DNA of 64,000 nt from Mycocentrospora acerina. Taxonomy: Eukaryota; Ascomycota; Dothideomycetes; Pleosporales. Location: contig JAKUHH010000303.1 of the NCBI GenBank assembly GCA_022701365.1, positions 248,001-312,000 on the forward strand, in the 5' to 3' direction. The notes beneath the pieces are model-generated. The model saw nothing but the letters and a program-made list of their open reading frames with translations. It ran no database searches and was not told the DNA's origin. Both the position numbers and the translations under genes were made by a program. Shown here piece after piece: positions 11,482 through 22,984 of the stretch. The first letter of the stretch is position 1. Each line of letters starts with the position of its first letter.

Positions 11482-14081
11482 ATGGTCGCCCCCGGAACAA
11501 CAGGTCGCACGAGGCCGACAAAGGTCAAAAAGCAGGCCAATGTCCAGAAGAGGAAGCGCGACGATGTGGATGTGGAGAAGCTCGAGGAGGCTGTGGGAGA
11601 GTTGGTAAGTGCATGCGCGCAAAGAGCGAGGACTGCATCTGCCCTGAGACCACGTAGAACAGGGTGCAGCATCTCAATTTATGCCATGCAGCCACATGGA
11701 TCATGCCCGGCTGTATCGTTTGATGCTTGGAGCTGACAGCTCTGCAGGACCCCAAGAACGGCTCGTACAAAGACTTCATCGACCTCCCCCTCTCCGACCC
11801 TACGAAACAGGGCCTGAAGGCTTCGCATTTCGCTGTCATGACGGACGTCCAGGCCAAGGCAATCCCCCTTGCCCTAAAGGGCCACGATATTCTGGGCGCA
11901 GCAAAGACGGGCAGCGGCAAAACATTGTCATTCATCATACCCGTCCTCGAGAACCTGTACCGCCTGCAGCACGTTGGCGCAGACGCTGGCCTGGGCGCTC
12001 TTATTCTCGCGCCCACTCGAGAGCTGGCGATCCAGATCTTTGACGTGCTCTGCAAGATTGGAAAGCATGGGCACATGTTTGCGGCAGGCCTGTTGATCGG
12101 AGGAAAGAGTCTAGAGTCCGAACGACAGGCTCTGGTCAGAATGAACATCGTGGTCGCAACACCGGGACGTATGCTCCAGCATCTGTCGCAGACGGCTGCC
12201 TTCAGCGTGGACGATCTGAAGATGTTGGTGCTCGACGAGGCGGATCGCATTCTCGACATGGGCTTCCAGAAGGACGTAGACGCCATCATTGAATATCTGC
12301 CCAAGGAGCGACAGACGTTGCTTTTCTCTGCCACACAGTCGAGGAAAGTCTCGGATCTGGCGCGCCTGAGTCTCCAGGACCCCGAATATGTATCCGTCCA
12401 CGCCGAGGATAAGAGTGCAACCCCCAAGGGCTTAACACAGAATTATATCGTTTGCCCTCTGGAGGAGAAGCTGGACACTCTCTGGAGCTTCATACAGGCC
12501 AGCAAGAAGTCCAAGATTTTGTGTTTCTTCTCGTCTGCAAAAGTAGTCCGTTTTGTGTACGAGTCTTTCCGCCACATGCAACCCGGTATCCCGCTGCTAC
12601 ATATCCACGGACGTCAAAAACAGGGTGCAAGGCTGGACACAACCGCAAAGTTCTCCTCCTCAAAAAACTCATGTCTGTTTGCTACAGATGTTGCAGCTCG
12701 AGGTCTAGACTTTCCGGCAGTTGACTTTGTAATCCAAGTCGATTGCCCAGATGACGTTGATACCTACATTCACCGTGTTGGTCGCACAGCTCGATACAAC
12801 CGCGAAGGACGTGGTGTTCTTTTTCTTGCGCCAACTGAGGAGGAGGGTATGCTAAAGCGTCTGGAGGCGAAGAGAGTGCCAGTCGAGGCGATTAATGTTC
12901 GACAAAAGAAGAGACAGTCGATTAAGGAGCAACTACAAAACATGTGCTTCAAAGATCCAGCACTCAAGTACCTTGGGCAGAAGGCATTCATGACACACGT
13001 CAAATCCATCTACCTGCAAAAAGACAAGGAGGTGTTCAAGCTCAAAGAGTATGATCTGGAGGCATACGCAGCAAGTCTGGGATTGCCAGGAACTCCCAGG
13101 ATCAAGTTCATGAAGGGCGATGATGTCAAGCAGAGGAAACAGGCTTCGCGGCAAACAATCGAGGTGTCAGACGGATCAGACAGCGACGAGGAATCGGCCA
13201 AGAAGACAAAGGCAGTGCGCACAAAATACGATCGCATGTTCGAGAGGCAGAACCAAGACGTCTTAGCCGATCACTACAAGAAGTTGGTTCGAGACGGTTC
13301 AGAAGATGGAGTCTCGGCCCCAGCAAACGACTTTACCGGCGATGGCGCCGCTGCTCCTGGCGATGACGACGACTTCATGGCAATCAAGCGACGAATCCCC
13401 GCCGACTCCGACGCTGAAAACGACGAAGACTTTGGTGCCGACGCAAACGAAGTTGCACCCGGAGGCCGCCTTGTCCACCTCGCCGGTGCATCTCAGCCCA
13501 TTGTCATCGACAGCAACCGCCGCGAGAAGCTTCTCAAGTCCAAGAAGAAGCTCCTACAATTCATGGACAAGGGCCGCAAGCTCGTCTACGACGATGATGG
13601 CAACCCGCACGAAGTCTACGAGCTGGAGAACGAGGCCGACTTCCGCGCCAGGGGTCTCCCCGAAGAACAGCGTAGGAAGTTTATCGAGGCTGCGAAGCAA
13701 ATCGTCGAGGAGGCGGACGTGGACGACAAGGCTGCAGTCAAGGCGAAGAAGAAGGAGAAATTGCTCAAACGCAAGGAGAAGGAGAGGGCCGCGGCAGAGG
13801 GTGGGGCCGCAGGCGTCGAAGTGGGAGATGCCGGGGAAGATGCGTTGGCAAACTTCCTCAAGGATGCACAAAGTAGCGGCGATGAAGACATGCAAGACGC
13901 GGAAGAGGAAGAGAAGACGAAGCCCAAGGAAAAGAAGCAGAAGAAGTGGTTCCAGTCTGACTCGGAGGACGACGAGCGCAGCAGTAAGAAGAGGAAGAAG
14001 GCAAAGGCTGCGAGACAGGAGGTGGAGCAGCCCGAGACGCTCGAGGATATGGAGGCCTTGGCCGCGGGATTGTTGAATTAG
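11482..14081 (+). CDS. DBP4: ATP-dependent RNA helicase DBP4 (HCA4)
   Basis: Two exons, 11482-11604 and 11748-14081 (143 bp intron, GTAAGT donor, GCTGAC branch, TGCAG acceptor), give 818 residues, close to the usual fungal DBP4 length. All DEAD-box motifs are visible: Q-motif region FAVMTDVQAKAIPLAL, motif I AAKTGSGKT, Ia PTRELA, Ib TPGR, II LDEADRILDMGF, III SAT, V ARGLDFP and VI HRVGRTAR. A C-terminal segment with FKDPALKYLGQKAF and long acidic/lysine-rich tails follows. DBP4 is a nucleolar helicase that releases U14 snoRNA from pre-rRNA during 18S rRNA maturation. The chosen ATG (11482, MVAPGTTGRTRP) agrees with the short basic N-terminus of the family. An in-frame ATG at 11386 would add 32 residues and cannot be excluded. 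Confidence 0.93.
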
Positions 14082-14534
14082 ATGGAAAAAGTCGGACCTG
14101 TTACATGTGCATTTTTTTATTGTAAATAGTCCACATTTTGAGTGGGGGTAGGGAGCATTTGTAATGCACAGTATTTGTTCCTCTTTCAGTTCATCAGCCA
14201 ATGTTTCTGCCCGTAGCTGTTTTGTACCGGCAGCCTACTCTAGTTATCTATTTCAATCCTCTGGGATATGAGGATTTAATGACGATGAAGTGATTCGGGC
14301 TTTTTTCCTTCAGCTTCGTACCTTGCTTTTTTGATAAGCAGAATCTTATCCCCGTAGTGTCGAGCGGGTGGAAAAATTCAAACATTTTCAAGCAATCGGA
14401 TGCGCGTGTATTTTTGTACAGGTAGGTTTCAGTTGGTAGGTGGTTGAAGAGCTTGTCTGCTGTTTAGTAGAAAGATTTACGCATTTTCCAAGGAGGGGAT
14501 GTGTTTACTGGTTTCTCTTCTTCGATGATGAAAT

Positions 14535-14594
<60 letters not shown>

Positions 14595-16740
14595 AAAAGT
14601 CTCACGCGGTGAATATATGACTGATTACTCCCCTGTATTTTTCTCATCATTTGAGCTCACCTTTGTTGTTAAACAGTTGTCAGTCAGTCAAGCTTATACG
14701 GTAATGGCCCTTCCGATCCATACGGTTGGGACTCGATGACTTTATATGCCAAAATTTTAATACTCTACAGTATCAACACATGAAATGAGAGGCCCCTTGA
14801 GTGAAGGTATTAACATCCTAATGCTAGTAATAATATGTACGTAGTGGGAACGGACAGTTGTGTTATGGTGGCGTTTTCAGTCATTCCTTCCTAATTGGTC
14901 ACGCTGGACGTGTTCCTACTTTGTCAGTGATCTTTTATGAAATCAAGGCAAAGTTTACGTGGAAAATAAATCATAGAAGTGGAAAACCGCAAGTTTACAT
15001 TAACCATTTGTAAGTACAGTCATCATTGTCAACATCAATCTGCATCGCCTTCGTCCCGCCAAGACACACCGTAAACATTAAGGATTCATTCGCAGCTGTC
15101 ACTTCAGAAAACAAAAAAACAAGCTCAGCTTATCGTGGCGATCGTGGCGATTGTGACGATACCCCTAAAGCTTCTCAATTTGCCTCGCCATGCGCATTTG
15201 ACGGCAAGCTTTCGGTGCCTAGCGAATGAAAGCTATAAGTTTCTGCGTAAAACAGGGCAAGCGCATGGCCAAGTTCTTCTTGCTTTTTTGTGGTACAAGT
15301 GAAAAAGACCATCGGCGCTAATTCTTCAATATAAACATGCAGTGAAACGTGGAGGAAGGCTTTGGTGAATGAGACTTGCTTTGAACGGTAGCATATGCTG
15401 ACGGCGCACTGCCTTTGACTGTACTGCTCACGAGTATCCTTGCACACAACAGCTCTTGGCGAGAAAGCGACACGTCGAATGAAATTACAATACTCGATGG
15501 CACCAGCAAACTAGGTCGCCTGTGTTTGGGAAGTCATTGTCCTCGACCAATGATTTAGGGTGGCTTGGATCAGCAGGATTTCGAGAATGTCTGGATGAAT
15601 TGGTCATGCAAAACATGAACACTTATATCGGTAGGTTTGTAGCGCTTACATTTGTTGCCCTGTTATATAAGTGGCTACTCCTGAAGGTTCTGGTAAGGCG
15701 GTTCGTGCCCTGCGTTCTCGCTTGATCAGCCAGAGATGGTGCTGCTGCTGTGCCGTGTCTGCAGCTATAGCCAAACAAAATTCGATCGACGGTGGTGTTT
15801 GGCAGACGCACAGTTATCTGGACCCCTGATTTATGCTGGTTGAGGATGATTACTGCAACAACGGTACTAGAGCAGCATGACGTTAAGAAAACCTTTCCCC
15901 ATGAACTGCTGTTCTGTTCCAGTCGAGAGACCCTGCTGAGACCCTGCTGCGTCTTGAAACCACAAGATTATGTCATAATCTGGCCTGCCATCTGTACCAT
16001 GTTATTACCTTTCCCACCAGCCCTGCACACCATTTGAGAGCCTGGCCTCAAAAGCAATGCCGATCTGCATTTCAGAAACCTCGAACCTTGTCTTCTGCAG
16101 CCAGTAAGTCTGATATTTGCGGTAGCGCCCCCTTGTCGGTAGGATGTGCGATTTCCTTCCCCGCACTTGATTTCTGCAAGCGCACGAGCGGGAACGTTGT
16201 TTCGTGCCGGGAAGTTTGTCCCGCTATGATGTTGTCTGTCATCCACGCGACTCAGTCAGTCACATTATCGTTGCACCAGCATCAGACTTATAAAGAGGGG
16301 CGGGACTCAACCCCGAATCTCCCCCAAGACCGTTTTCTCGACGAATCTTTAAAATATCGACGTCATATAGGCTCTCTTAAGCGATTTCATTTGTTTTAAA
16401 GCTGTCGTCTGACTCGCGTAGTACTTCAGCCTCATTTCCACCTCCTCAACTTTTCAAAAACAATTCCGTGGGGACAGTTCATGGCTCTTGAAACGGCTAT
16501 GCCCCTCGCCGGTGTTGCGCCGTAACTCAATGCTATCATATATGAGTACTTGATCGACGTCGGTAACTAGGACTCGGACTTCCGGTTCAGTGTCCTTATC
16601 CGCTTTGGGGCGTCACACCAAGGGACATGCGAACTTTGTATCCGTGGATCTGTCAAATACGACGCTCTACTGTACGGCAATCTCCCTGCGATCGTTCAGC
16701 ATTAGTTTGATCCTGGGATTACAACGCCAAATCGTACACG
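14082..16740. other. Intergenic region downstream of DBP4
   Basis: 2.7 kb without a supported gene. It includes the DBP4 3' region, a GTA microsatellite and the promoter of the gene at 16741. Open frames are short and motif-free. A GC-rich GGGACTCAACCCCGAATCTC stretch near 16303 was inspected as a possible tRNA arm and rejected. Confidence 0.5.
14535..14594. repeat. (GTA)20 microsatellite
   Basis: Twenty uninterrupted GTA/TAG units lie about 450 bp downstream of the DBP4 stop codon. Perfect runs of this length are usually polymorphic between isolates. Confidence 0.97.
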
Positions 16741-18818
16741 ATGCCCAAAAAACAGGGGCCAGGTCCTGTTAGTACGGAAGACACATTCATTTTAGCAGAA
16801 TGCTTGGATCCATCCAGTTCCACACCAGTGCGAAGCGCAAAACCAAAACGGGCAACCCAGAAGGACAAGAGCAGGAAGTTTTTCCAGCAAGTACAGCCAA
16901 CATTTGCTTTGGAACTACCTGTACACACAACCGAACTCGAATTTCTGGATAACTTCGATCCAGCCAAGGATTTAGTCGTCAGAAGAAAGGCGAGAGAGTG
17001 GGTGAACAAGAACAAAGGCTCAAGAGCTCAGAATAAGAAACCCAAGCCCCATCCTGAAGAGACCAAGGCAAGTGGCGACAAAAAGCAGCAAAACCAGACT
17101 GTGAAAAAAGAATTGGAAGATATAGTGAGGATTCATGATCCGCTCAAGATAATTGGAGTGAGTAAGAAGGATCCATTTGGTATACTTCCGGATATTGGGA
17201 GGAAGTACGATCATATCATCGACTTTTGTAAGTTGACTTGTTCTTATACATCACACATGTCGCGTGAGATACCCTACTTTCTGTCAATTGTCGGATAGAT
17301 TGTAGGGTGTCAGGTCACTAAGCATAGCTATATTTCATCTTAGCTTCTTAGGAAGGGTATAATTGGTGCTAACCACCCTTCACAGTTCTTTCCACTTGCC
17401 CAGAGGAAGTACCATGTTCAGATGGTAAGTCCTGAACCTCCCGATCATTCTGCTCAACAAAGTACCAACTCTGTAGACAAATATGCACAAGAAGCGGACA
17501 AAAGCGTCATTCCATTCTCTCAAGAGAATACAATATTTTGGAATGTATCCAAAAGCCATTTATCTTTCACGCTCTGGCTTTTTGCGACAGTCAGTGTCAG
17601 AGGTGGACTGAATGGCAACATCCAAACAGAGGAGATTCAATGGTTTTACAACAGGGCGCTGAGGCTTGTTCAAGAAACACTGCAAAAAGAGACAGAAGCG
17701 GGCTATTTCTCGGATCCATTGATCTCAGGCCTGGCATGTATCATGGCAACTGCGGTATGTATTAATTCCAAACCACTGGTACAAATATGAGCCGTCTTGG
17801 GTCATTGTTTTGCCTCTTGCAACTGAACTTGCTCATCATGTATATAGAACTACTCGGGTATGTTCAATACTGCAGTATTGCACCGTGATGCGATGGTTCG
17901 GATGCTGGCGTCTCGAGGCGAGGGAAGTGTGGCAAAGGGCTTCAAAACACTTAGCGAGTGGGGGAGAAAATGTGTACAATGGTTTGTGTCCATTTTGGCT
18001 AGTGAGTGCTCATCGAACTAACAGCAGTCAGGTGTGAGTTGATGGTTGCCGCGCAACTTGTCGAGGTTCCAAAGATACCATACCAGATTCCAGAATCATC
18101 TGCAGCTCTTCCACCTACACTGGCCCGTGAAGCGGGCCGCCTGACCGCTTTAGCACTCTCGAACCTGCCGCATCTCTCCACACCTCTGCAGTTAATCATG
18201 GGCCTATTGCACCAGCTTGCCTTATCATATGCGCATCAGCCACCAGGCGTAAAGATCGATTCCTACATCATCACACCTCTTTACAATGCCGAGTATACGT
18301 TATTACAAGTTTTGTCTGCGCAGAAACTACCAAATCATGGTTATTCAAATGTCGAAGTTCTATTAGCAGAGACTTATCAGCTGTTCTTCTGGACCGGCCC
18401 CAGGCAACTACCTTCTCAGATGCGGCTCTGCGATCTCTTCGTCTCACGCGTAATGAAGGCATTGCTACCACTCCTCTTCGAGGCAGAGCTAGAGGAAGAT
18501 CTTGACGCCTTCAGAGTCCGAGCTTCGTCTTACGAAAAGAACGACAGTACGGTCCCACAGAATGACGACGAATATCTTCGTCGATTCCGCCGCAATTCGC
18601 GAAAAACCAACAATGCCATTACTTGGAGTTTAGCCTTGGGCACGATCGTCTCAGCAACATTCTCTCGGCCTGAGCATCTTTGGTTCAAAGGCCGACTTCA
18701 GCTACAACTCCATGCTATGGATCTAGTTAAGAATGGAAAGGCTTATCAAGCGTTTCTAAACATGTTTCCATCAACGGATGGCTTTGCGTGGATCGACCTG
18801 AAGAACATTCCTGAATAG
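16741..18818 (+). CDS. Fungal transcription-factor-like protein (DUF3468/Fungal_trans_2 type), no zinc cluster
   Basis: Five exons join in phase: 16741-17227, 17386-17424, 17477-17754, 17848-17981 and 18032-18818, giving 574 residues. The last intron has a textbook ACTAAC branch site before CAGTCAG. The protein starts MPKKQGPGPVSTED, has a basic region rich in Lys/Arg around residues 30-45 and 80-120, then a helical body (residues about 150-574) with KYDHIIDF, AVLHRDAMVRMLAS, GLLHQLALSYAHQPPG and a C-terminal LWFKGRLQLQLHAMDL. This pattern (FDPAKDLVVRRKAREWV near residue 75, then the helical domain) matches a large Pezizomycotina family annotated as fungal-specific transcription-factor domain proteins. 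Many members, like this one, lack the N-terminal Zn2Cys6 cluster. Molecular function is unknown, and DNA binding is not shown by the sequence. Confidence 0.75.
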
Positions 18819-20533
18819 TAAAATGCAAATTAATCGTCCGAATGGTAGTCCTTGTCAGCGAGAAACCCCAATATTTCACGCTGGAGATATGAGTCTTTGA
18901 GACGAAATTCCATTTACAGGAGCCCATCTTGAATCCAATGCATTACTTTTGCACTGGAATGAGATTTTCTTTAAAGCTTACGCTGTTGTTATTCATGATG
19001 CCCTCTTTTGTTATGCATGTACATGATTTCATGACAGTGCCTCTCTGCATACTTCAACCCAATTCTTTGTACTCAATTTTAATATGATATTGACGATCGT
19101 CGATGTGGGCGGCATTTGAAACATTTTCATGATTAAGATGCTGAACGTCTTAACCGCATGAATCTTACTAGCATATGCAACGTTGTTCATCCCATGTTCT
19201 TATTCCTCAGTTTGTACGCTCGTGAGACGGAACGACGAAACGCTCTTGCTACACTGCGATGTTGTCTTGCACTAGTTATTGCAATAACACAACACACTTT
19301 CGCCTGCTCAACCCTACCATCAAGATTTCATGGGAAGGGATCTTGTGATGGTTCTCTCACCGTATTGACAAGTGGGCGCGAGAATAAGCAGGTCATAATC
19401 GTATCCAGAAGAAGACGTACTTCCTGTCTGCACAAGTCCACTGCTATTCCTCTCTCATTTGAACGCACGATGTGTCTCGAATACATTTTATGGCTAGCCA
19501 GTACAACGTGATATCCCTGTTGTTGTGGCACAAGACTACTAAGAGACAAACTGAGTTGGTAAGACCTTCCGCGGCCGTGGGATGTTGTAGATCGCGCTTC
19601 AGACCAGAGTAGGGCACGTGAGATGGTCGATTTCGTGGGTTTCGCCTTGATAAACAGCGAGGAATTGGTTGTCTAAAAAGAAAAAGGGGTTGTGTTTATT
19701 CAAAAATAAATACCCAAACAAATAATACTCACACGGTTCAATTATCGAGTCTTCAGATGATGGCTTTGGCTGAGTTCTTCACTCCAAAATGTCCAAAATG
19801 TAGACGATCCTATCAAACCTTGGACAAGCCTTATGCAAGGCAGTTTACGCCTAGCCTAATACCCTGTCAATGCACGCATTTTCTCCAGATCAGCAGCATG
19901 CAGGAGGAGTAAGCCGCAGTATTGCCTGTTGTGGCTGAGATCCAGATCAATGAACTGGTTGGGGCTGTTGACTATGAGCTGCAGTGCAACACAAGCAGTC
20001 TCACCGCTTTCTTGACGAGAGGAATGTTATCGTCGGAGTGGCGTTGACATGTAGTGTGCGAGGAAGAGGCCGCGTGTTGCATGTGCGCACCTAGACGGCA
20101 ATCAGGCAAAGAAAGGACTCGAGCATACAAAACAGCGCAGGGTGGTTTGTGCGTGATTAATCAAAAGGGCGCCGTTTGGCAATATTGCTCCGCCCTCTTT
20201 TCCAGCGGAAAAGCGAAGCGTGTAGCCGCATTGGACCCGTTCTTGGTAAGCACACCGGTTTTTGGGGGTGCAGCTCACTGGTCTTGTTCATGTTTCAGCA
20301 CGCCCTACCGGCAACAAAGCTGATGCCTGATTTTAGCGGTGGTTGCGAGCCCCAAGCTCAACACAGCCCCTCTTCACTCAACAGAGCCCTTGACGGGCGG
20401 AAAACGCGTGTTGTTACCAGTTTTTCTTGAGCGCAAGGTTAGAGAGATATTTAGATATTGAACGGATGGAGCAGAGACACCTTTTCAGCGTTCCTAGGGC
20501 GTTGGTGGGGCCCTGAGCAGCAGTTCACAAGTG
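18819..20533. other. Intergenic region upstream of the cross-pathway control gene
   Basis: 1.7 kb with no supported gene. A 117-codon open frame at 19158-19511 has no recognisable feature. The 3' part is promoter of the bZIP gene. Confidence 0.5.
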
Positions 20534-20540
20534 TGAGTCA
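20534..20540 (+). promoter_or_regulatory. GCN4/CPC1-type binding site (TGAGTCA)
   Basis: A perfect TGAGTCA heptamer lies about 190 bp upstream of the first upstream ORF of the bZIP gene. TGA(C/G)TCA is the recognition element of GCN4-class factors. In several fungi the gene for the factor carries such an element and activates itself. Autoregulation here is inference from position; the transcription start is unknown. Confidence 0.5.
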
Positions 20541-20722
20541 GAGAATCGTGCATGCAGCGAACCAATGATCTCCACTGTTGATAGTCGGTCCGATACTAGT
20601 CAGCTTGGCTAGCTTCGCTTCCTTAGTATTAAGTCGCACATGCCCCTCGCTGCCTGATTTCCTCTTTTCCCGTTCAACTCACGCTCCTCCCACCGAAAAC
20701 ATACATAAAGACAGTCACCAAA

Positions 20723-20737
20723 ATGGCTGCCTTTTAA
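20723..20737 (+). promoter_or_regulatory. uORF1 of the cpc1 leader (4 codons plus stop)
   Basis: ATGGCTGCCTTTTAA encodes Met-Ala-Ala-Phe then stop. It is preceded by CACCAAA, a strong fungal initiation context. A very short first upstream ORF that permits reinitiation is the conserved first element of translational control in cpc-1, cpcA and GCN4 leaders. Confidence 0.8.
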
Positions 20738-20939
20738 ACATTTCCGCGCCTGCCAGTCGACCAAGAGCCGACACTTTGACCCCCAACATAACACACTTCA
20801 ACTCCACCATTCAACCAACCACCTCAGAGCCTTCCTTTTTGGAACCTCTGAACTTTAGCTTTGCTTCACGCAGCTCCAGTTCGCCGTCTTCCCCACCGTC
20901 CGACATCACGTCGTCCACCACGGCTTCTCAACAGACACC

Positions 20940-21098
20940 ATGGCACTCTTCACCAGCTCCCCAAGCCTATCGGCAAGCACCACTTACGAACCAAACCGCA
21001 CAATCGCAGCAGGACTTCGTGCTCTACGACCAAACAGCGCAGGCCTTTTCGAGACCACAGCCACCACGCAGCGTCTCTCAGCCTGGGCATCTGTTTAA
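20940..21098 (+). promoter_or_regulatory. uORF2 of the cpc1 leader (52 codons)
   Basis: ATG at 20940 in context ACACC opens a 52-codon reading frame (MALFTSSPSLSASTT..., ending QRLSAWASV) that stops at 21098, 142 nt before the main ATG. It is in a different frame from the bZIP coding sequence. A second, longer, inhibitory upstream ORF after a tiny first one is the arrangement described for the Neurospora cpc-1 and Aspergillus cpcA leaders. Ribosomes reinitiating here would miss the main ORF unless eIF2 is phosphorylated during amino-acid starvation. Confidence 0.78.
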
Positions 21099-21240
21099 AA
21101 CCGGCCCCCGCTTCTACGCCAATTCTGCACCTTCATCTACTACAGAATTCCAACAGCAGCCGCCGTTCCGACAACGTCCCCCAGTCCCACTGTTCTCCAG
21201 CTCTAGCAATATCATTCCACATCAACAGAACAACGCAAAC

Positions 21241-22026
21241 ATGGCAGGTACGCTTCGCTCTTTCCGTGAGTCTGAATGCCCGCTCACCTACCCTCCAGAT
21301 CTCAACAGCAACAACTCGTTCGACTCAGGCGCAAGCCTGATGCCGACATTTCAGAGCGAGTGGTCTATGGACCCGGTGTCCACATTCACAGCGATCAACA
21401 ATCACACTGTCGCTGCTGGATCGACGCGCACCGTGTCTCCCAAGGACATCTTTGCTGATCCCTTTGGTCTTGACCCCTTTGGATCTGCTCCCCCATCTGC
21501 GGCGTTCACAAACCTGACTTCCCCCGATATCAACGATTCTCCGTTTGTTGATCCTTACGACTGCTCCCCGTTGTTCAACGTGGATCACGGCATGAGCACC
21601 GAGTGGCCTTCCTTGTTTCCTGAGGAAGAATCCAAGGTCTCAGAGTCTGTTATGATGGCCACGCCTCTTCCCCTCCCTATGGAGCGCACTATCAGCAGCC
21701 AGTCAATGGAGCGATCAAGCTCCTCCAGCAACGGTTCCCCATACATTATGAACGGCTCGTTCGGAAGGAAGTCGTCTATCTGCAACTCACCTGCCATCAA
21801 CGGCATCAGCAAGTCTCGACGTCGAAAAGGCCCTCTTCCTGCTATTGTCCCCGATCCCCAGGACAAGATCGCTTACAAGCGAGCTCGCAATACTCTTGCA
21901 GCTCGTGAGTCAAGGCAGAGGAAATTCGCCCACGTCGAGGAACTCGAGAGGCGAAACTCTGATCTCGAGGCTGAGGTTGAGAAGTGGAAGCGTATTGCTA
22001 TGGCTCATGGTTACAACGAATCATGA
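21241..22026 (+). CDS. CPC1: Cross-pathway control bZIP transcription factor (CPC1/cpcA/GCN4 ortholog)
   Basis: The main ORF starts at the ATG 21241 and, read as one exon, encodes 261 residues. A possible 51 bp intron (21248-21298, GTACGC..CTCCAG with a CTCAC branch) would keep the frame and give 244 residues beginning MADLNSNN. I consider it likely but unproven. The C-terminus is a GCN4-type bZIP at about residues 211-261: basic region AYKRARNTLAARESRQRKFA followed by a short leucine zipper HVEELERRNSDLEAEVEKWK. Upstream is an acidic, Ser/Pro/Phe-rich activation region with ADPFGLDPFG and TEWPSLFPEEE. The factor activates amino-acid biosynthesis genes on starvation and acts in the nucleus. 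Regulation is expected to be translational through two upstream ORFs in the leader (20723, 20940), and possibly autoregulatory through TGAGTCA at 20534. The open frame continues upstream of the ATG for 220 codons but is interrupted in function by the uORFs. Confidence 0.92.
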   Translation: MAGTLRSFRESECPLTYPPDLNSNNSFDSGASLMPTFQSEWSMDPVSTFTAINNHTVAAGSTRTVSPKDIFADPFGLDPFGSAPPSAAFTNLTSPDINDSPFVDPYDCSPLFNVDHGMSTEWPSLFPEEESKVSESVMMATPLPLPMERTISSQSMERSSSSSNGSPYIMNGSFGRKSSICNSPAINGISKSRRRKGPLPAIVPDPQDKIAYKRARNTLAARESRQRKFAHVEELERRNSDLEAEVEKWKRIAMAHGYNES

Positions 22027-22984
22027 GCACTCTTACCTCTCCGGTTTTGGTTCCCAGTGGTCGTCAGGAGCTGGTGAAGAGCCAGTTGTGCCTTTCGACG
22101 AAAATTTCTTTTCTCTCGTCTTCTGCGGTACTTGTTTCCGAGATGTTTTCTTACCGGTCCATCACTGATGGTTGGCGGTGGTACTGTGTCCACTTCCAAA
22201 GCGAAGTCTCCTAAGATGGTTGATTGACTCCTGCTGGTTCCTTGTTTGATTTTTAATGATTGTCTTCGCTTCGCACGTGTTGTGTTGTTTTGTTTCTGCA
22301 GTTGAGTGCGCTTTGTTGTGAAAGCGTCTTGGTAGTCACTTAAATATATTTGTTTTCGAACCACAATGACTCTTCCTTCTGTGACTCCTCATGTTAACTA
22401 AGTCAAGAACAGTCATCCCAGCAACAAGAATATTGTATACCAAAATAATTCGATACATACATCAGGCTACCTTGAAATATTGATTATATAACCTTTAAAC
22501 AATTCAGTCAAAAAGCGCAAGAATCAGTGCAGGCTCCAGCGGATTTTCTGCTTAGTCCATGCCAGCATCAAAGTCCCCTCCAAACTCTCCGTACCTATCA
22601 AGCCAAAGACAAAGAGACAGATTTACTTCTCTGCTACTCAGAACTTTGCCGAAAGAGCTCATGTTGATATTGGACTGCGTGCCACCCATTGAACAAACAA
22701 TTCGTTTTGATTCAATTGTAAATTACAGAATTAGCCTTAAATGGCATGTGAATGACATATTCATGTTTTATGAGTAAAGCAGTGAAGGTTGTGACGATTG
22801 GGAAGCATTCATGTACTTCTATGCAAGACTTTGATATGAAGATCTTATAAATTTTCGATGAATATTACAAATCAAGCAAAACGTTTAATTTCACTACCAC
22901 ACTTGAGACAATCTACCTCCCATCTACGTTACATTTTCTATATCCTGGGCAACTAATCAATTGTTGTTCGCAATTTCAACCGCC
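22027..22984. other. Intergenic region between convergent cpc1 and isochorismatase genes
   Basis: About 960 bp containing the cpc1 3' region (T/C-rich to 22350), then AT-rich sequence. No gene was recognised. Confidence 0.5.

Noticed and set aside
11525..12427. 300-codon minus-strand ORF opposite DBP4
   Set aside because: It is a shadow of the DBP4 coding frame, which carries all helicase motifs.
16285..16330. tRNA-like arm (GGGACTCAACCCCGAATCTC)
   Set aside because: The minus strand shows GGGGTTGAGTCCC, but the T-loop does not fit TTCRANY, and no acceptor stem or anticodon arm could be paired around it.
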